From Methylobacterium nonmethylotrophicum (GTDB lineage: Bacteria; Pseudomonadota; Alphaproteobacteria; Rhizobiales; Beijerinckiaceae), in the NCBI RefSeq assembly GCF_004745635.1, contig NZ_SRLB01000007.1, positions 124,001 to 188,000 of the forward strand: a DNA stretch of 64,000 nt, given 5' to 3'. How positions within the stretch are numbered: the first letter of the stretch is position 1; every line of letters begins with the position of its first letter. The position numbers and the translations under genes were made by a program. Of the stretch, positions 18,393 to 26,864 are shown one piece after another. The notes under the pieces are model-generated. The model saw only the letters and a program-made list of their open reading frames with translations, did no database searches and was not told where the DNA came from.

Positions 18393-19129
18393 AGGCGTCA
18401 CCAATGACGATCCGGTGCCAGCCTTCGGAGATGCCTCCACGATCGTCATCCAATTATTTTCCGATGAATTATATTTTTATGTGAAAGACCGTAAAATAAT
18501 CAAACTATCGGATGAAGCCATGGCTCATCGGTAAATCCGTACTTAGACAACGCAACAAAAATAGTCAAACATGTCTGAAAAAAGATCAGCCTGATCTCAT
18601 CACCGGCGTCTTCTTGATCAAAAATGAGCTACAGCCTCGACATATCGATCGGCATATGATCGTCAATGCTCCGTGATCGCGCCAGGATAGGTAGTAAAAT
18701 TTGGGCTAATCCTCACCAATGACGTTACAGCGCAATTCAACGCAGCCCTTTGCTTTCGATAGGCTACCGAGCTCGTATGACGACACCGATCGGCGGGGAG
18801 ATCGGCCTCGGCGCGAAGAGGCCCGACGAGGCAGAGGGTACAATCCTGGCATCTTATGTCGAAGCGGACAGCTGCGCGATGAGGCCACCTTTGCAAGATT
18901 TCGTATTACAAACCGAACGCGCAAAAAGTTTTTTCTCTGCGCCCTTGCTAATTCGCCTGATCCGAACCATATGAGACGAGTTGATCATTGGCCGGATTGC
19001 CGGGCTTTTCGTTCCGCTTACCCCGGGCGTCCGCTCTGTTATTCTCTCCAGATCTGCCGATAGTTGGAGCTTTAGCGACGCTGTGGCGCGCTGAGTTCAT
19101 GCATGCACCTGGGAAATATGGAGATGACG
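18393..19129. other. Long AT-rich intergenic region upstream of the cold-shock gene
   Basis: These 737 bp contain a sharp AT-rich island (about 18,440-18,720) and no supported gene. The last ~100 bp, ending in GGAGATGACG before the ATG at 19130, should be the long 5' leader of the cold-shock gene, a part that in such genes often folds to control translation. Confidence 0.45.
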
Positions 19130-19339
19130 ATGAGCATCGGCACCGTGAAATGGTTCAACGTGCAAAAGGGTTTCGGCTTCATTCAGCCGGATGATGGCAC
19201 CAAGGATGTCTTTGTCCACATCTCAGCAGTCGAGCGGGCTGGCATGCAGACCCTTACCGATGGACAGAAACTCTCCTACGAAATGGAAACCGATCGCCGC
19301 AGCGGCAAGCAGTCTGCCGGCAATCTGCAGTCGGCATAA
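19130..19339 (+). CDS. cspA: Cold-shock domain protein (CspA family)
   Basis: The 69-residue protein is a single cold-shock domain: it starts [10 protein letters not shown], then has the RNP1 motif KGFGFIQP and RNP2 VFVHISAV. It binds single-stranded RNA/DNA and acts as an RNA chaperone or antiterminator. I chose ATG 19130 because it gives the canonical start with a GGAGA site 6-7 bp upstream; the longer frame adds [10 protein letters not shown] terminator hairpin follows at 19356. It is a single-gene transcript in an accessory region. The exact csp paralogue is not certain. Confidence 0.92.
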   Translation: MSIGTVKWFNVQKGFGFIQPDDGTKDVFVHISAVERAGMQTLTDGQKLSYEMETDRRSGKQSAGNLQSA

Positions 19340-19355
19340 AATTCACTACATTGGG

Positions 19356-19383
19356 GTGAGGACATATCTGTCCTCACTTTCAT
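19356..19383 (+). terminator. Rho-independent terminator after cspA
   Basis: An 8-bp perfect stem GTGAGGAC/GTCCTCAC with a 6-nt loop at 19356-19377 is followed by TTTC. It lies 17 bp after the cold-shock stop codon. Confidence 0.7.
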
Positions 19384-19648
19384 TGCTTAAACTTAAGGTG
19401 TCGGTAGCTTTTTAAGCGAAAAAGCGGCGTAAATTTTGAGAAAATCTATAATTCGTTCTTTGCGTTGTAGCAATCAAGCTGTCGCCGCTTCTCGGCAATC
19501 GATACTCGCAATAGGTTGGCGACCAGCGTCGCGGCGTCAACTATCCGATCGCACCTACTGCGATCACTCGGTCCACGAACCGCACTGACACGCCTCAAAC
19601 CGGTTTTTGTCCCCAATCCGATCCCTCGTCAGGAACCGAGCCTGAGCC

Positions 19649-20068
19649 ATGGGCAAATGCAATGAAGCGCCTCTGGGTGAAAGGCTGGGTTCCGCCTCCG
19701 CGGCACGCCAGACCTTGCAAGCCTGGTTTCAGGCGGGGGGCGCCAAGAACGACCTGGCCTCTGCGGACAGGCAAGCCGAACGGCGGGCTATCTTCGCAGC
19801 GAGAGCTATTCGTCTGACCGAGCGAGAGACAGAACGAGCTGCTTGAAAAGTAACTCGGATTATCCAGTAGGCTAGAGCAGAAGCCCAGCAAGTGCGTGAG
19901 CGCGAGCTTGCGGCGCCTGAGGAAATGCTGCGTGCTGCCGATGCCGCAGTCGCTAAAGTTAAGCTGTGTGCCAAGCAGCAGGCCGCGCGAGATGCCCGCA
20001 AGGCGCAAGCTCAGATGTGGTTGCAATGCATTTTGGCGGAACTAGCAGATCTTCCCGATCATGAATAA
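19649..20068 (+). pseudogene. Decayed DUF6481-like protein gene
   Basis: One frame runs from the ATG at 19649 to the TAA at 20066-20068 but contains in-frame TGA (19844-19846) and TAG (19868-19870). The pieces read ERLGSASAARQTLQAWFQAG, RQAERRAIFAARAIRL and, after the stops, a long Ala/Glu/Arg helix ending QQAARDARKAQAQ. This matches the layout I remember for DUF6481 proteins (about 110-140 residues: a short head, then a long charged helix). Two nonsense codons in one frame suggest a pseudogene, although the C-terminal part could restart at GTG 19892. Confidence 0.55.
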
Positions 20069-20081
20069 AGGATCAAGCCAC

Positions 20082-20279
20082 GTGTCCCATAAATTCAAAC
20101 TGCGCCAACAAGTCCGCATGGTTCAAGGCGGCTTCTCCGACAGGTTGACGAGCAGCGGAGATACTTTCGAAATTGTGCAGCTCATGCCAGAGGATCGGAG
20201 TGGGGAGGCGTCGTACCGTATCCGATCTCGTATGGGAGATCGCGCTGTCAGAGAAAGTGAGATTGCCGCTATTTTCTAG
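20082..20279 (+). CDS. Small hypothetical protein (SH3-like?)
   Basis: The 65-residue product begins VSHKFKLRQQVRMVQGGF and continues with short strands (TFEIVQLMPEDRSG, SYRIRSRMGDRAVRESEIAAIF). This resembles small all-beta proteins seen in many copies in methylobacteria. A GTG at 20082 preceded by AAAGGA fits best; an ATG at 20061 in the same frame, overlapping the upstream pseudogene, is an alternative. Function unknown. Confidence 0.6.
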   Translation: MSHKFKLRQQVRMVQGGFSDRLTSSGDTFEIVQLMPEDRSGEASYRIRSRMGDRAVRESEIAAIF

Positions 20280-20346
20280 TGAATCAAGCCGGCGATGCGG
20301 TAGATCATAGCGTTTATAATATATAACTTATCGGGAGAAAATTTTC

Positions 20347-20532
20347 ATGGCAAAGAATTTCATCACTGGTTCAGCGCGCAGTCCTTCCAATGAAGAATTT
20401 CGTCGGCGCATTGAAAAATTAACGGAAATGCCCTCATACGCTGGGCTTCCGACAAATAAGCATAGGCAAAAATCCTGGAAAAAGCCATTTGCATGGCAGC
20501 CGCGGGAGCGTCCTTTGGACGGCACCGGATAA
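20347..20532 (+). CDS. Small hypothetical basic protein
   Basis: The 61-residue product starts MAKNFITGSARSPSNEEF and is basic, with one helix (EEFRRRIEKLTEM) and a Trp/Lys/Arg-rich tail. A GGGAGA site lies about 10 bp upstream of the ATG. It precedes the second kaiC by about 90 bp; no functional link is evident. Confidence 0.5.
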   Translation: MAKNFITGSARSPSNEEFRRRIEKLTEMPSYAGLPTNKHRQKSWKKPFAWQPRERPLDGTG

Positions 20533-20625
20533 GCAATTTAACATATCCTGAAAAATAGATGGCATATTTGTCCTTCTACCCTGCAAGCGCCGTGGTGAAG
20601 CTCACCATGCTCTGAAAGTATTCCC

Positions 20626-22062
20626 ATGCCCACTCAGCGCGTCGATGCCTCCCCTGTCGCAACAGGGGCACTCGGCCTCGACACCATTCTGGGGGGCGGC
20701 TTCGCGGCCAACCGTGCCCACCTGGTCGAGGGGCGGCCGGGCTCAGGCAAGACCACGCTCGCGCTGCAATTCCTCCGCGACGGGGCGCGGCTCGGCGAGC
20801 GCTGCCTCTACATCACCCTCTCGGAGAGCCGGCGCGAGCTCGCCTCCGTCGCCTCCCGCCACGGCTGGTCGCTCGACGGCATCGAGATCTTCGAGCTGGT
20901 GCCGCCCGAGCTCAGCCTCGACCCGCGCCAGCAGCAGAGCCTCGTCCATTCCTCCGACCTCGAGCTCGGCGAGACCGTGCGGCTCGCCATCGCGGAGATC
21001 GACCGGGTCAAGCCGCAACGGGTGGTGTTCGACAGCCTGTCGGAGATCCGCCTGCTCTCGCAGAGCTCCCTACGCTACCGCCGCCAAGTGCTGGCTTTGC
21101 GCAGCTATCTCCTCATCCACGACACCACCGCGCTCCTCCTCGACGACCTCACCGTCGACCAGGACGACCTCAACTTGCACAATCTCTGCCACGCGGTGAT
21201 CCAGCTCGAACAGCTTGTCCCCCTCTATGGCGGCGAGCGCCGGCGCCTGCGGGTGATCAAGATGCGCGGTACGCATATCCGCGGCGGCTACCACGACTTC
21301 GTCATCCGTCGCGGCGGCCTCTCGGTGTTCCCGCGCTTGGTCGCGGCCGAGCACGGCCATCCCTATGAGGTCGACCGCCTCAGCAGCGGTAATAGCGCCC
21401 TCGACGCGATGCTCGGCGGCGGACTCGACCGAGGCACCAGTACGATGCTTCTCGGCCCCTCCGGCGTCGGCAAGTCGTCGACCGCGCTCGCCTACGTGAC
21501 GGCGGCGCTGGCGCGGGGCGAGCGCGGGCTCATCCTGAGCTTCGACGAGCCGACAGGGATCCTGATGCGCCGGGCTGCCGGTCTCGGTATGGACATCGCG
21601 GATGCGGTCGCGGAGGGGCGCCTGCGGGTCGAGCAGATCGACCCGGCGGAGGTTTCGCCGGGCGAGCTCGCCGCCATGGTGAGCGACGCTGTCGAGCGCG
21701 AGGGCGTGCGGCTCGTGCTGATCGACTCGCTCACCGGCTATCAGAACGCGATGCCGGACGAGCAGTACCTACTGCCTCATATGCACGAGATCCTGACCTA
21801 CCTGAACCAGCAGAGGGTGACGACGCTACTCATGTTGGTCCAGCACGGCTTGGTGGGACAGATTTCGGCCGCGATTGATCCTACCTACCTTGCTGACACC
21901 CTACTTTTGTTTCGGTTCTTCGAGGCGGATGGGCACTTGCGCCGGGCGGTGTCGGTGATCAAGAAGAGGATCGGACCGCACGACGACACCATCCGGGAAT
22001 TCTGGATTGATGCTGATGGACTTCACGTCGGCAGACAACTCGTAGATGCATTGTGGCAGTGA
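20626..22062 (+). CDS. kaiC: Second KaiC-family protein, diverged paralogue
   Basis: The 478-residue protein has two KaiC/RecA domains with Walker A motifs GRPGSGKT (CI) and GPSGVGKS (CII). It is clearly paralogous to the KaiC at 14827 across the whole length. The residues at the canonical Ser-Thr phosphorylation pair are Thr420-Tyr421 (segment DPTYLADT), different from the Ser-Tyr of the first copy. Unlike that copy it lacks the ~25-residue C-terminal tail and has no linked kinase: the coding region is followed by AT-rich DNA and then a mobile element. The element may have removed a partner gene. Confidence 0.9.
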   Translation: MPTQRVDASPVATGALGLDTILGGGFAANRAHLVEGRPGSGKTTLALQFLRDGARLGERCLYITLSESRRELASVASRHGWSLDGIEIFELVPPELSLDPRQQQSLVHSSDLELGETVRLAIAEIDRVKPQRVVFDSLSEIRLLSQSSLRYRRQVLALRSYLLIHDTTALLLDDLTVDQDDLNLHNLCHAVIQLEQLVPLYGGERRRLRVIKMRGTHIRGGYHDFVIRRGGLSVFPRLVAAEHGHPYEVDRLSSGNSALDAMLGGGLDRGTSTMLLGPSGVGKSSTALAYVTAALARGERGLILSFDEPTGILMRRAAGLGMDIADAVAEGRLRVEQIDPAEVSPGELAAMVSDAVEREGVRLVLIDSLTGYQNAMPDEQYLLPHMHEILTYLNQQRVTTLLMLVQHGLVGQISAAIDPTYLADTLLLFRFFEADGHLRRAVSVIKKRIGPHDDTIREFWIDADGLHVGRQLVDALWQ

Positions 22063-22252
22063 GCGTATGTTCGTTGTCACTTCTATAGACTCTTATTATC
22101 AGTATAAAAATATATATTGCTTCGAACATAATTTAAGATATCGAAATCATACAACTGATACGTGGCGCTAATATATCGTATAATGATCCTATTAAATTGA
22201 TTTTATCTGCCAAATCTGTTTGAAATATACATAATTCTTTCATTGAATATTT
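22063..22252. other. AT-rich junction before the mobile element
   Basis: A 190-bp strongly AT-rich patch between the second kaiC and the first element gene. It has no coding sequence and no copy of the tRNA-Gly 3' end that would mark an attachment site. Confidence 0.4.
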
Positions 22253-22832
22253 TTATGCGCAAATGAATGTCTGGTAAAAATGAACACCGGACGTTCCCAA
22301 TCTGAAAGCGAATGTCCGCAAGGGGTCAACAGCATGGATTGCGCGAGCACCACCAGACGGCAGATGGCCCCGGCCAGTCATCACCCCGAGCGAGAACACG
22401 TCGCGCTTCGTCCCGAAGCACAGAGCCCTGCGGAGGGCGTCGCGCCAACCCATGCCGGTCTGGTGCGCGTAGCCGGTCAAGGCGGCGGTCATGGTGTATA
22501 GCCACCACCGCTCCTCCGGCTTGAGGCCGAGCCAGTTCCTGATGGCGACGTCGCATTGCTCGATTGACACGTCGTCCTGCTCGATGGCCCAGACGAGGAC
22601 GAGAAGTTCCTTACCCAGGAGGCGCTGTACGCCGTCGTTGCCTTGCGCCCAGGATCCGGAGCGCTTGCGCTCGGCCTTCAGGCGCCTGTTGAACTCGGAG
22701 CGGACCTCGCCCGAGATGGCGTCCCACTTGGAGCGCGAGGCCGAGGCATCAAAGGCTTCGTCGGAGGAAGCGCGACGGGCGGCGGTCGTCGCGAGTGACG
22801 TAGCCGAGGCTCCGCGCGACGCAGGTGGTTGC
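22253..22832 (-). pseudogene. DUF3780 protein fragment (anti-phage-associated family)
   Basis: Reading leftward from the codon after the TAG at 22835-22837, the frame gives SKWDAISGEVRSEFNRRLK, then RLLGKELLVLVWAIEQDD, VAIRNWLGLKPEERWWLYTM and a GMGWRDALRRAL segment before an unrelated tail. These match in order the C-terminal half of DUF3780 proteins as I remember them (about 190-200 residues). The N-terminal half and a start codon are missing (a GTG at 22570 is the only late start) and the end diverges. DUF3780 genes normally sit beside DUF1156 methyltransferase and DUF499 ATPase genes in defence loci; none is here. I read this as a relic. Confidence 0.6.
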
Positions 22833-22834
22833 CC

Positions 22835-23341
22835 CTACGCATCGTTGGGCGGCGGGACGAGCATGGCAACGCGCTCAAGGACACGGGCGCGTGCCGCGTC
22901 GTACGCCGCCTGCCCGGCTTTCTGTCCGCCGCACCGAACCAGGCCCGCCACATTGATGACTTCGCTTACCGAGACCGTGGGCCGGCCGATGGCGAGCGGA
23001 CCAGCCGGGGAACGGCGGATCGCGCCCATCTTGATAAGGGCTCTCGCCAGGTCCTCGTCGACTGTGAAGGCCCGGGCAAACATGTCGAGGTGCGCCCGCA
23101 GCCGGCCGAGCTCGTCCCGGACGGCATAGAGCTCCGCGCGCAGCCGGGCGGCCTCGTTCTCGACGCCCTTGCGCTCGGCCCGCAGCGTCGCGACCTCGGC
23201 CCGCAGCGCATCGAGCTCGGCGATGCGGGCGAGTTCGGCCTCGCGATGCTCCTCGCGCCACCGGCGCGCGCGGTCGGCGGCGGCGACGCGGCGGCGTGCG
23301 GCGGCGGTGGTCTCGCGGTCGGTGGGATGGGGCTCGGTCAT
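22835..23341 (-). CDS. Coiled-coil mobile-element protein, unknown
   Basis: The 168-residue product starts MTEPHPTDRETTAAARRRV and is dominated by a coiled coil (about 15-90, with heptads such as LDALRAEVATLRAERKGVENEAARLRAEL). A C-terminal globular part follows with SVSEVINVAGLVRCGGQ and AYDAARARVLERVAML. It diverges from the PrimPol gene across a 502-bp region that contains repeated CGAAYCGTGT motifs. A structural or DNA-binding role is possible. I do not recognise the family. Confidence 0.65.
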   Translation of the reverse strand: MTEPHPTDRETTAAARRRVAAADRARRWREEHREAELARIAELDALRAEVATLRAERKGVENEAARLRAELYAVRDELGRLRAHLDMFARAFTVDEDLARALIKMGAIRRSPAGPLAIGRPTVSVSEVINVAGLVRCGGQKAGQAAYDAARARVLERVAMLVPPPNDA

Positions 23342-23843
23342 GCCAGTAGGATGCCGGCGCGAGCAGCAAGCCACCAGGGCCGGTTCGAGGATCGGATGGC
23401 CTGTCCCGAGGCACGGCCGGTTCACACGGTTCGCAGAGGGAAAACGCCCATTTTACACGATTCGTAACGGGGAACGCCTCCCCCGGCCCCGCAGGGGCCA
23501 TAGAGGGAGGTCGCGGTCGATCAGCCCCGGGTTGATGCCGAAACCCGACATGGGCCTGGAAGGCGCAGGGAAGCCCTCCTGGCCGGGGGGTTCGCGTCAC
23601 CCCTGTAGGACACGGGCGTTCGCCGGTGAGGCGCGTAGCCCCCGTTTCTGTGCCACCTACAGGCAAGTATTGGGTTCCGGTTCTGGCGTTAATCATGGAC
23701 GTTCGAGGGCCGTTGACCTTCTCGTGGTCGAGGTCAATCCTTGCCGTGCCCGTAGTCGGGCTGTCGCTCCTGAACATCCCCCAAACCCGGTCCTTGTCGG
23801 TGCAGAGGTGCCCCCGACGAGGTCCCCCAACCCGGAGACCACC
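23342..23843. other. Divergent control region/possible origin of the mobile element
   Basis: A 502-bp gap between the leftward coiled-coil gene and the rightward PrimPol gene. It holds two copies of the decamer ACACGRTTCG near its left end (23424 and 23455) and several short GC hairpins. A control region or origin beside a replication protein gene is a reasonable inference; AT-richness typical of an unwinding element is not evident. Confidence 0.4.
23424..23464. promoter_or_regulatory. Paired ACACGRTTCG repeats
   Basis: ACACGGTTCG lies at 23424-23433 and ACACGATTCG at 23455-23464, 31 bp apart (three helical turns). A related copy, ACATGGTTCG, is inside the PrimPol gene at 25421-25430; 13 of 14 bases around it match the first copy. 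They sit 80-120 bp upstream of the leftward start, as expected for operator sites, or could be iterons of the replication protein. Confidence 0.45.
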
Positions 23844-25616
23844 GTGACCACCCTTAACGAGATCCGGGGCCATGCCGTGCCCCCGGAGGCATGGCCCGCC
23901 CGCGCCATGCCATCCGAGACCCGCGACTTCACCGCCCTCGACTACCTCCGCTTCATCCATCCCGTCGGCAGCCACGGCGTCGTCCGCATCGCGGCGCGGG
24001 TGAACATCGGCACCGGCCGGAAGGCGAAGTACGTGTTCCGCGAGCGCCGCTTCAGCGTGAAGCGCATCCGCCTCGGGCACGCCTCTGTCGTGAGCGCCCT
24101 CAAGGAGCTCAGCTTCCACACCTTCTGCACGTTCCCCTACCCGAAGCCGGGCGAGCCCGTCCCGGAGGCGTCGGACGCCAACTTCACCTCGATCTGCGCC
24201 AATTGGATCGACCTCGACTACTACGGCGTCCAGGGCCTCGCGGGGCTGTCCAAGGGCGACGTGCTCGACATCGTCCAACGCCGTTGCGAGGAGAAGCGCT
24301 GGCCGGCTCCGAGCTACGTCATGTCGTCCGGAAGGGGCATGCTCATCGTGTGGCTCTACGAGGTAGCGCCCCGCGAGATCCTGCCCCGGTGGCGCGCCGT
24401 CCAGCGCACCCTGAACCGCGAGTTCGAGGACCTCGGTCACGACGCCACCGGGATGTCGCCGACGCACCTCTACCGGTACTCGGGCAGCTACAACCCCAAT
24501 GCCCTCGCCCCGGCCTTCATGATGTGGCCGTACTACACCGCCGACGTCCGCCGGGGGACGTTCGACGAGCTCGCCGCCGCGGTCATGCCGGTTTCGCGGC
24601 GCAAGGCGAAGCTGTTCGTCGCCGAGAAGCTCGACGGCATCGCCAAGCGGGCCGCCAAGCAGGCCGGGCGTGACCGGGCGCGGCGGGAGGAGGAGGTGGC
24701 CCCGACCACCGCCCCTGCCGCGCCGGCACGCAAGAAGCGCGAGCGGGTGGGCGGCCACCTGACCGGCCGCTCGTACTGGCGGGCCATCGCCGCCGACATC
24801 GAGCGCCTGCGCGCCCACCGGTTCGGCGGGAAGCGGATGGTCGAGGACACCGGTCGCTCGACCATGGCGTTCGCGGCGACGATGGTCCAGGCCTGGCTTC
24901 TGCCGGCGTGCGACCTCGACGGGTGGGTCCGGGACCAGGCGCACGCCTGGGGGCTCGACGAGGAGGAGGCCCTGTCCTGCACGAGCGGTGTCCGCAAGGC
25001 CGCCCGGGACGCTGCCAACGGCGAACGGAAGGCGTGGCTGAAGAAGGAGGTCGACCCGCGCTACCGGCCGGGCCCGAAGCGGCTGATCGAGCTCCTCAAG
25101 GTGCAGCCGGCCGAAATGGGCGCCGCCGACCTGCGCATCCTGGTGACCGCCGAGCGGAGGCGGGACGTCGTGGCGGACCGCCAAGCCACCCTGCGCCGGT
25201 CCCGGGGGGCCAAGGCCCGCACGGATCAGCAGGGCGCCCGGCTCGCCATCGGGGTCGAGGCCCTGCGCCTTCGCCGCGAGCAGGGGCTCGACCGCCCCGC
25301 CATCGCCGCCCGGCTCGGCGTCACCACCCGCTACCTCGACACCGCCCTGCGCGACGCCAAGGCCATCGAGACCATCGGCACGGTTACCGCCCCGGACAAG
25401 CCGATCAAGCCGCGCCGTTCACATGGTTCGTCACGGGGTACTTCACGCGCGAAGGTCGGAAATACTTCCGGCGATGCGACCGTCGCGCTTGTGGCGCCCG
25501 AGGGGGAGGCCTATACTGGAGATGTCACGGTGAAGGGCACCTACCTCCCAGACGACGCCCGCTGCGCGCCTCACGGCCCGGCGGGCGTTTCCGTTCCCGA
25601 AGAGGTGTCGGCATGA
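23844..25616 (+). CDS. PrimPol-like (AEP superfamily) replication protein with C-terminal HTH
   Basis: The 590-residue protein starts at GTG 23844 (VTTLNEIRGH). The AEP catalytic motifs are visible: metal-binding NWIDLDYYG (Asp123, Asp125), the SSGRGM loop (161-166), and an arginine/Asn motif HLYRYSGSYNP (208-218) in place of the usual LRxPGTxN. A basic linker follows (275-310), then a helical domain and a terminal helix-turn-helix (LDRPAIAARLGVTTRYLDTAL). AEP proteins prime or replicate DNA on plasmids and integrative elements. No helicase domain is fused. The TGA overlaps the next ATG. The AEP call is from motif order, not a search. Confidence 0.75.
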   Translation: MTTLNEIRGHAVPPEAWPARAMPSETRDFTALDYLRFIHPVGSHGVVRIAARVNIGTGRKAKYVFRERRFSVKRIRLGHASVVSALKELSFHTFCTFPYPKPGEPVPEASDANFTSICANWIDLDYYGVQGLAGLSKGDVLDIVQRRCEEKRWPAPSYVMSSGRGMLIVWLYEVAPREILPRWRAVQRTLNREFEDLGHDATGMSPTHLYRYSGSYNPNALAPAFMMWPYYTADVRRGTFDELAAAVMPVSRRKAKLFVAEKLDGIAKRAAKQAGRDRARREEEVAPTTAPAAPARKKRERVGGHLTGRSYWRAIAADIERLRAHRFGGKRMVEDTGRSTMAFAATMVQAWLLPACDLDGWVRDQAHAWGLDEEEALSCTSGVRKAARDAANGERKAWLKKEVDPRYRPGPKRLIELLKVQPAEMGAADLRILVTAERRRDVVADRQATLRRSRGAKARTDQQGARLAIGVEALRLRREQGLDRPAIAARLGVTTRYLDTALRDAKAIETIGTVTAPDKPIKPRRSHGSSRGTSRAKVGNTSGDATVALVAPEGEAYTGDVTVKGTYLPDDARCAPHGPAGVSVPEEVSA

Positions 25617-26110
25617 ACCGCCCCCTCGTCATCGACCACCGCAGCGCCGTCGACCTCCGTCGCCGCGAGCTCCAGGCGCTGCGCCAGCGGGCCCTCGACG
25701 CCTGGTACGGCGGCGCCAAGCCGGCCAGCCCGCACGGTCGCCGGGTCTACACCCACGACCGGCCCGCCTACCTGACGGAGGACCACGCCCCCCTGCTGCC
25801 GCTGCCGGCCCCCGCCGCGGGCCAGGCTGCGCTTCGGACGATCCTGCGGGGATTGCGAGGGGATGGCGAGTACGCGGCGCTTGGGGCCTGGGACGACGAG
25901 CAGGGCGGCCCGGCGCGACGTGCCCTCGTCGCGGCCGGGACGCTGCTCGCCGGGGAGCCGGACGACGACGCCCGGGAGCGTGCCGACTTCCTGTTGCGAT
26001 ACGCCATGTCTCACGTCGTCTCGAACCTCGACGCCCGCCGCGAGCGACTGCTGGCCCGGCCGGCGCCGGCGCCGTGGTCATGGGAAGCGGCCGCCCGGGT
26101 CTGGGGCTGA
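25613..26110 (+). CDS. Mobile-element hypothetical protein coupled to PrimPol
   Basis: The 165-residue product starts MNRPLVIDHRSAVDLRRREL at an ATG overlapping the PrimPol stop (ATGA). It has an N-terminal basic helix, a Pro-rich segment and a C-terminal helical half (ERADFLLRYAMSHVVSNLDARRERL). The coupling suggests a partner of the replication protein. No catalytic motif or family is recognised. Confidence 0.65.
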   Translation: MNRPLVIDHRSAVDLRRRELQALRQRALDAWYGGAKPASPHGRRVYTHDRPAYLTEDHAPLLPLPAPAAGQAALRTILRGLRGDGEYAALGAWDDEQGGPARRALVAAGTLLAGEPDDDARERADFLLRYAMSHVVSNLDARRERLLARPAPAPWSWEAAARVWG

Positions 26111-26447
26111 CACCGGCCGACGGGACAGGCAGCCAAGGTTAAGCCAGTCCGTCCTTCCGACGACTGCATGGTTTCGACCGCGCGAAGCGACGCGGTTGCG
26201 CGCGTTCCGGTTGCGCTCCCCTATGCGAATCCGGGGCGCGCGCAGCGTCGCTGCATGGAACAAACCGCCGCAATTGGCGCTGCTTCGTCCCCCAACCGGC
26301 TGGACGACCCGCGCAAGCGTCGGTCGCTTTCCAGCCTGAGCGCGCGGGTCGCGATGGCGAACGTCATCGCCCCCATCGTCTCACGGATGTCCTCTGCCTC
26401 GCCGGCATGATCGCGGATCCCGGGAGAGGCGCCATGGCGCGGGGGCC
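26111..26447. other. Intergenic region between convergent element genes
   Basis: 337 bp between the stop at 26110 and the convergent stop at 26448. No supported gene and no clear U-run terminator. Confidence 0.35.
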
Positions 26448-26864
26448 TCAGTCACCCGTCGAAAGCTGGCCGATCCCGCTCGCGCACCGCGGGTCGGTGA
26501 ACTGGGACGGCAGGTCGAGCTGCTCGCCCTTGAGCGTGACGATGAAGTTCTGCCTGACGCCCTTGACGACGTATGTGCCGCCGAGCCCGGGGCCGCGGCC
26601 GCGCTCGCTCGTGCCCTTGCCGACGTGGCGCGAGAGGATCTTGCCGGTCTTGGCGTCGTGCGTGCCGCAGGTCACCACGACGGTCCAGTCCACGCCCGCC
26701 GGCCTGGCCTCGACGGTGGCGTAGCGCGTGACGCCGTGGCCCCCGGGGGCCTGCACGCCGTAGTGCCAGATGTCTCCGCGAGCAGGGAACGGGGCCTCGG
26801 CGGCCCTGCCCGGGGCGGCTGCGACGAGGGCGAGGAGGACGAGGAGGATGCGGGTGCTGATCAC
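26448..26864 (-). CDS. Exported hypothetical protein of the element
   Basis: The 138-residue product starts at GTG 26864 with a signal peptide (VISTRILLVLLALVAAAPGRAAEA, cleavage after RAA/AEA). The mature part is beta-rich: GDIWHYGVQAPGG, RYATVEARPAGVDWTVVVTC, and FIVTLKGEQLDLP. Two Cys residues could form a disulphide in the periplasm. The start overlaps the stop of the gene at 27232 as GTGA, so the pair is translationally coupled. Function unknown. Confidence 0.6.
   Translation of the reverse strand: MISTRILLVLLALVAAAPGRAAEAPFPARGDIWHYGVQAPGGHGVTRYATVEARPAGVDWTVVVTCGTHDAKTGKILSRHVGKGTSERGRGPGLGGTYVVKGVRQNFIVTLKGEQLDLPSQFTDPRCASGIGQLSTGD

Noticed and set aside
22063-22252. Left attachment site matching the tRNA-Gly 3' end
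   Set aside because: I looked for the acceptor and T-arm sequence here and elsewhere left of the tRNA and did not find a second copy.
23169-23843. 225-codon N-terminal extension of the PrimPol frame
   Set aside because: The residues are Arg/Ser/Gly-rich, antisense to the coiled-coil gene and unlike AEP proteins; GTG 23844 gives a normal start.
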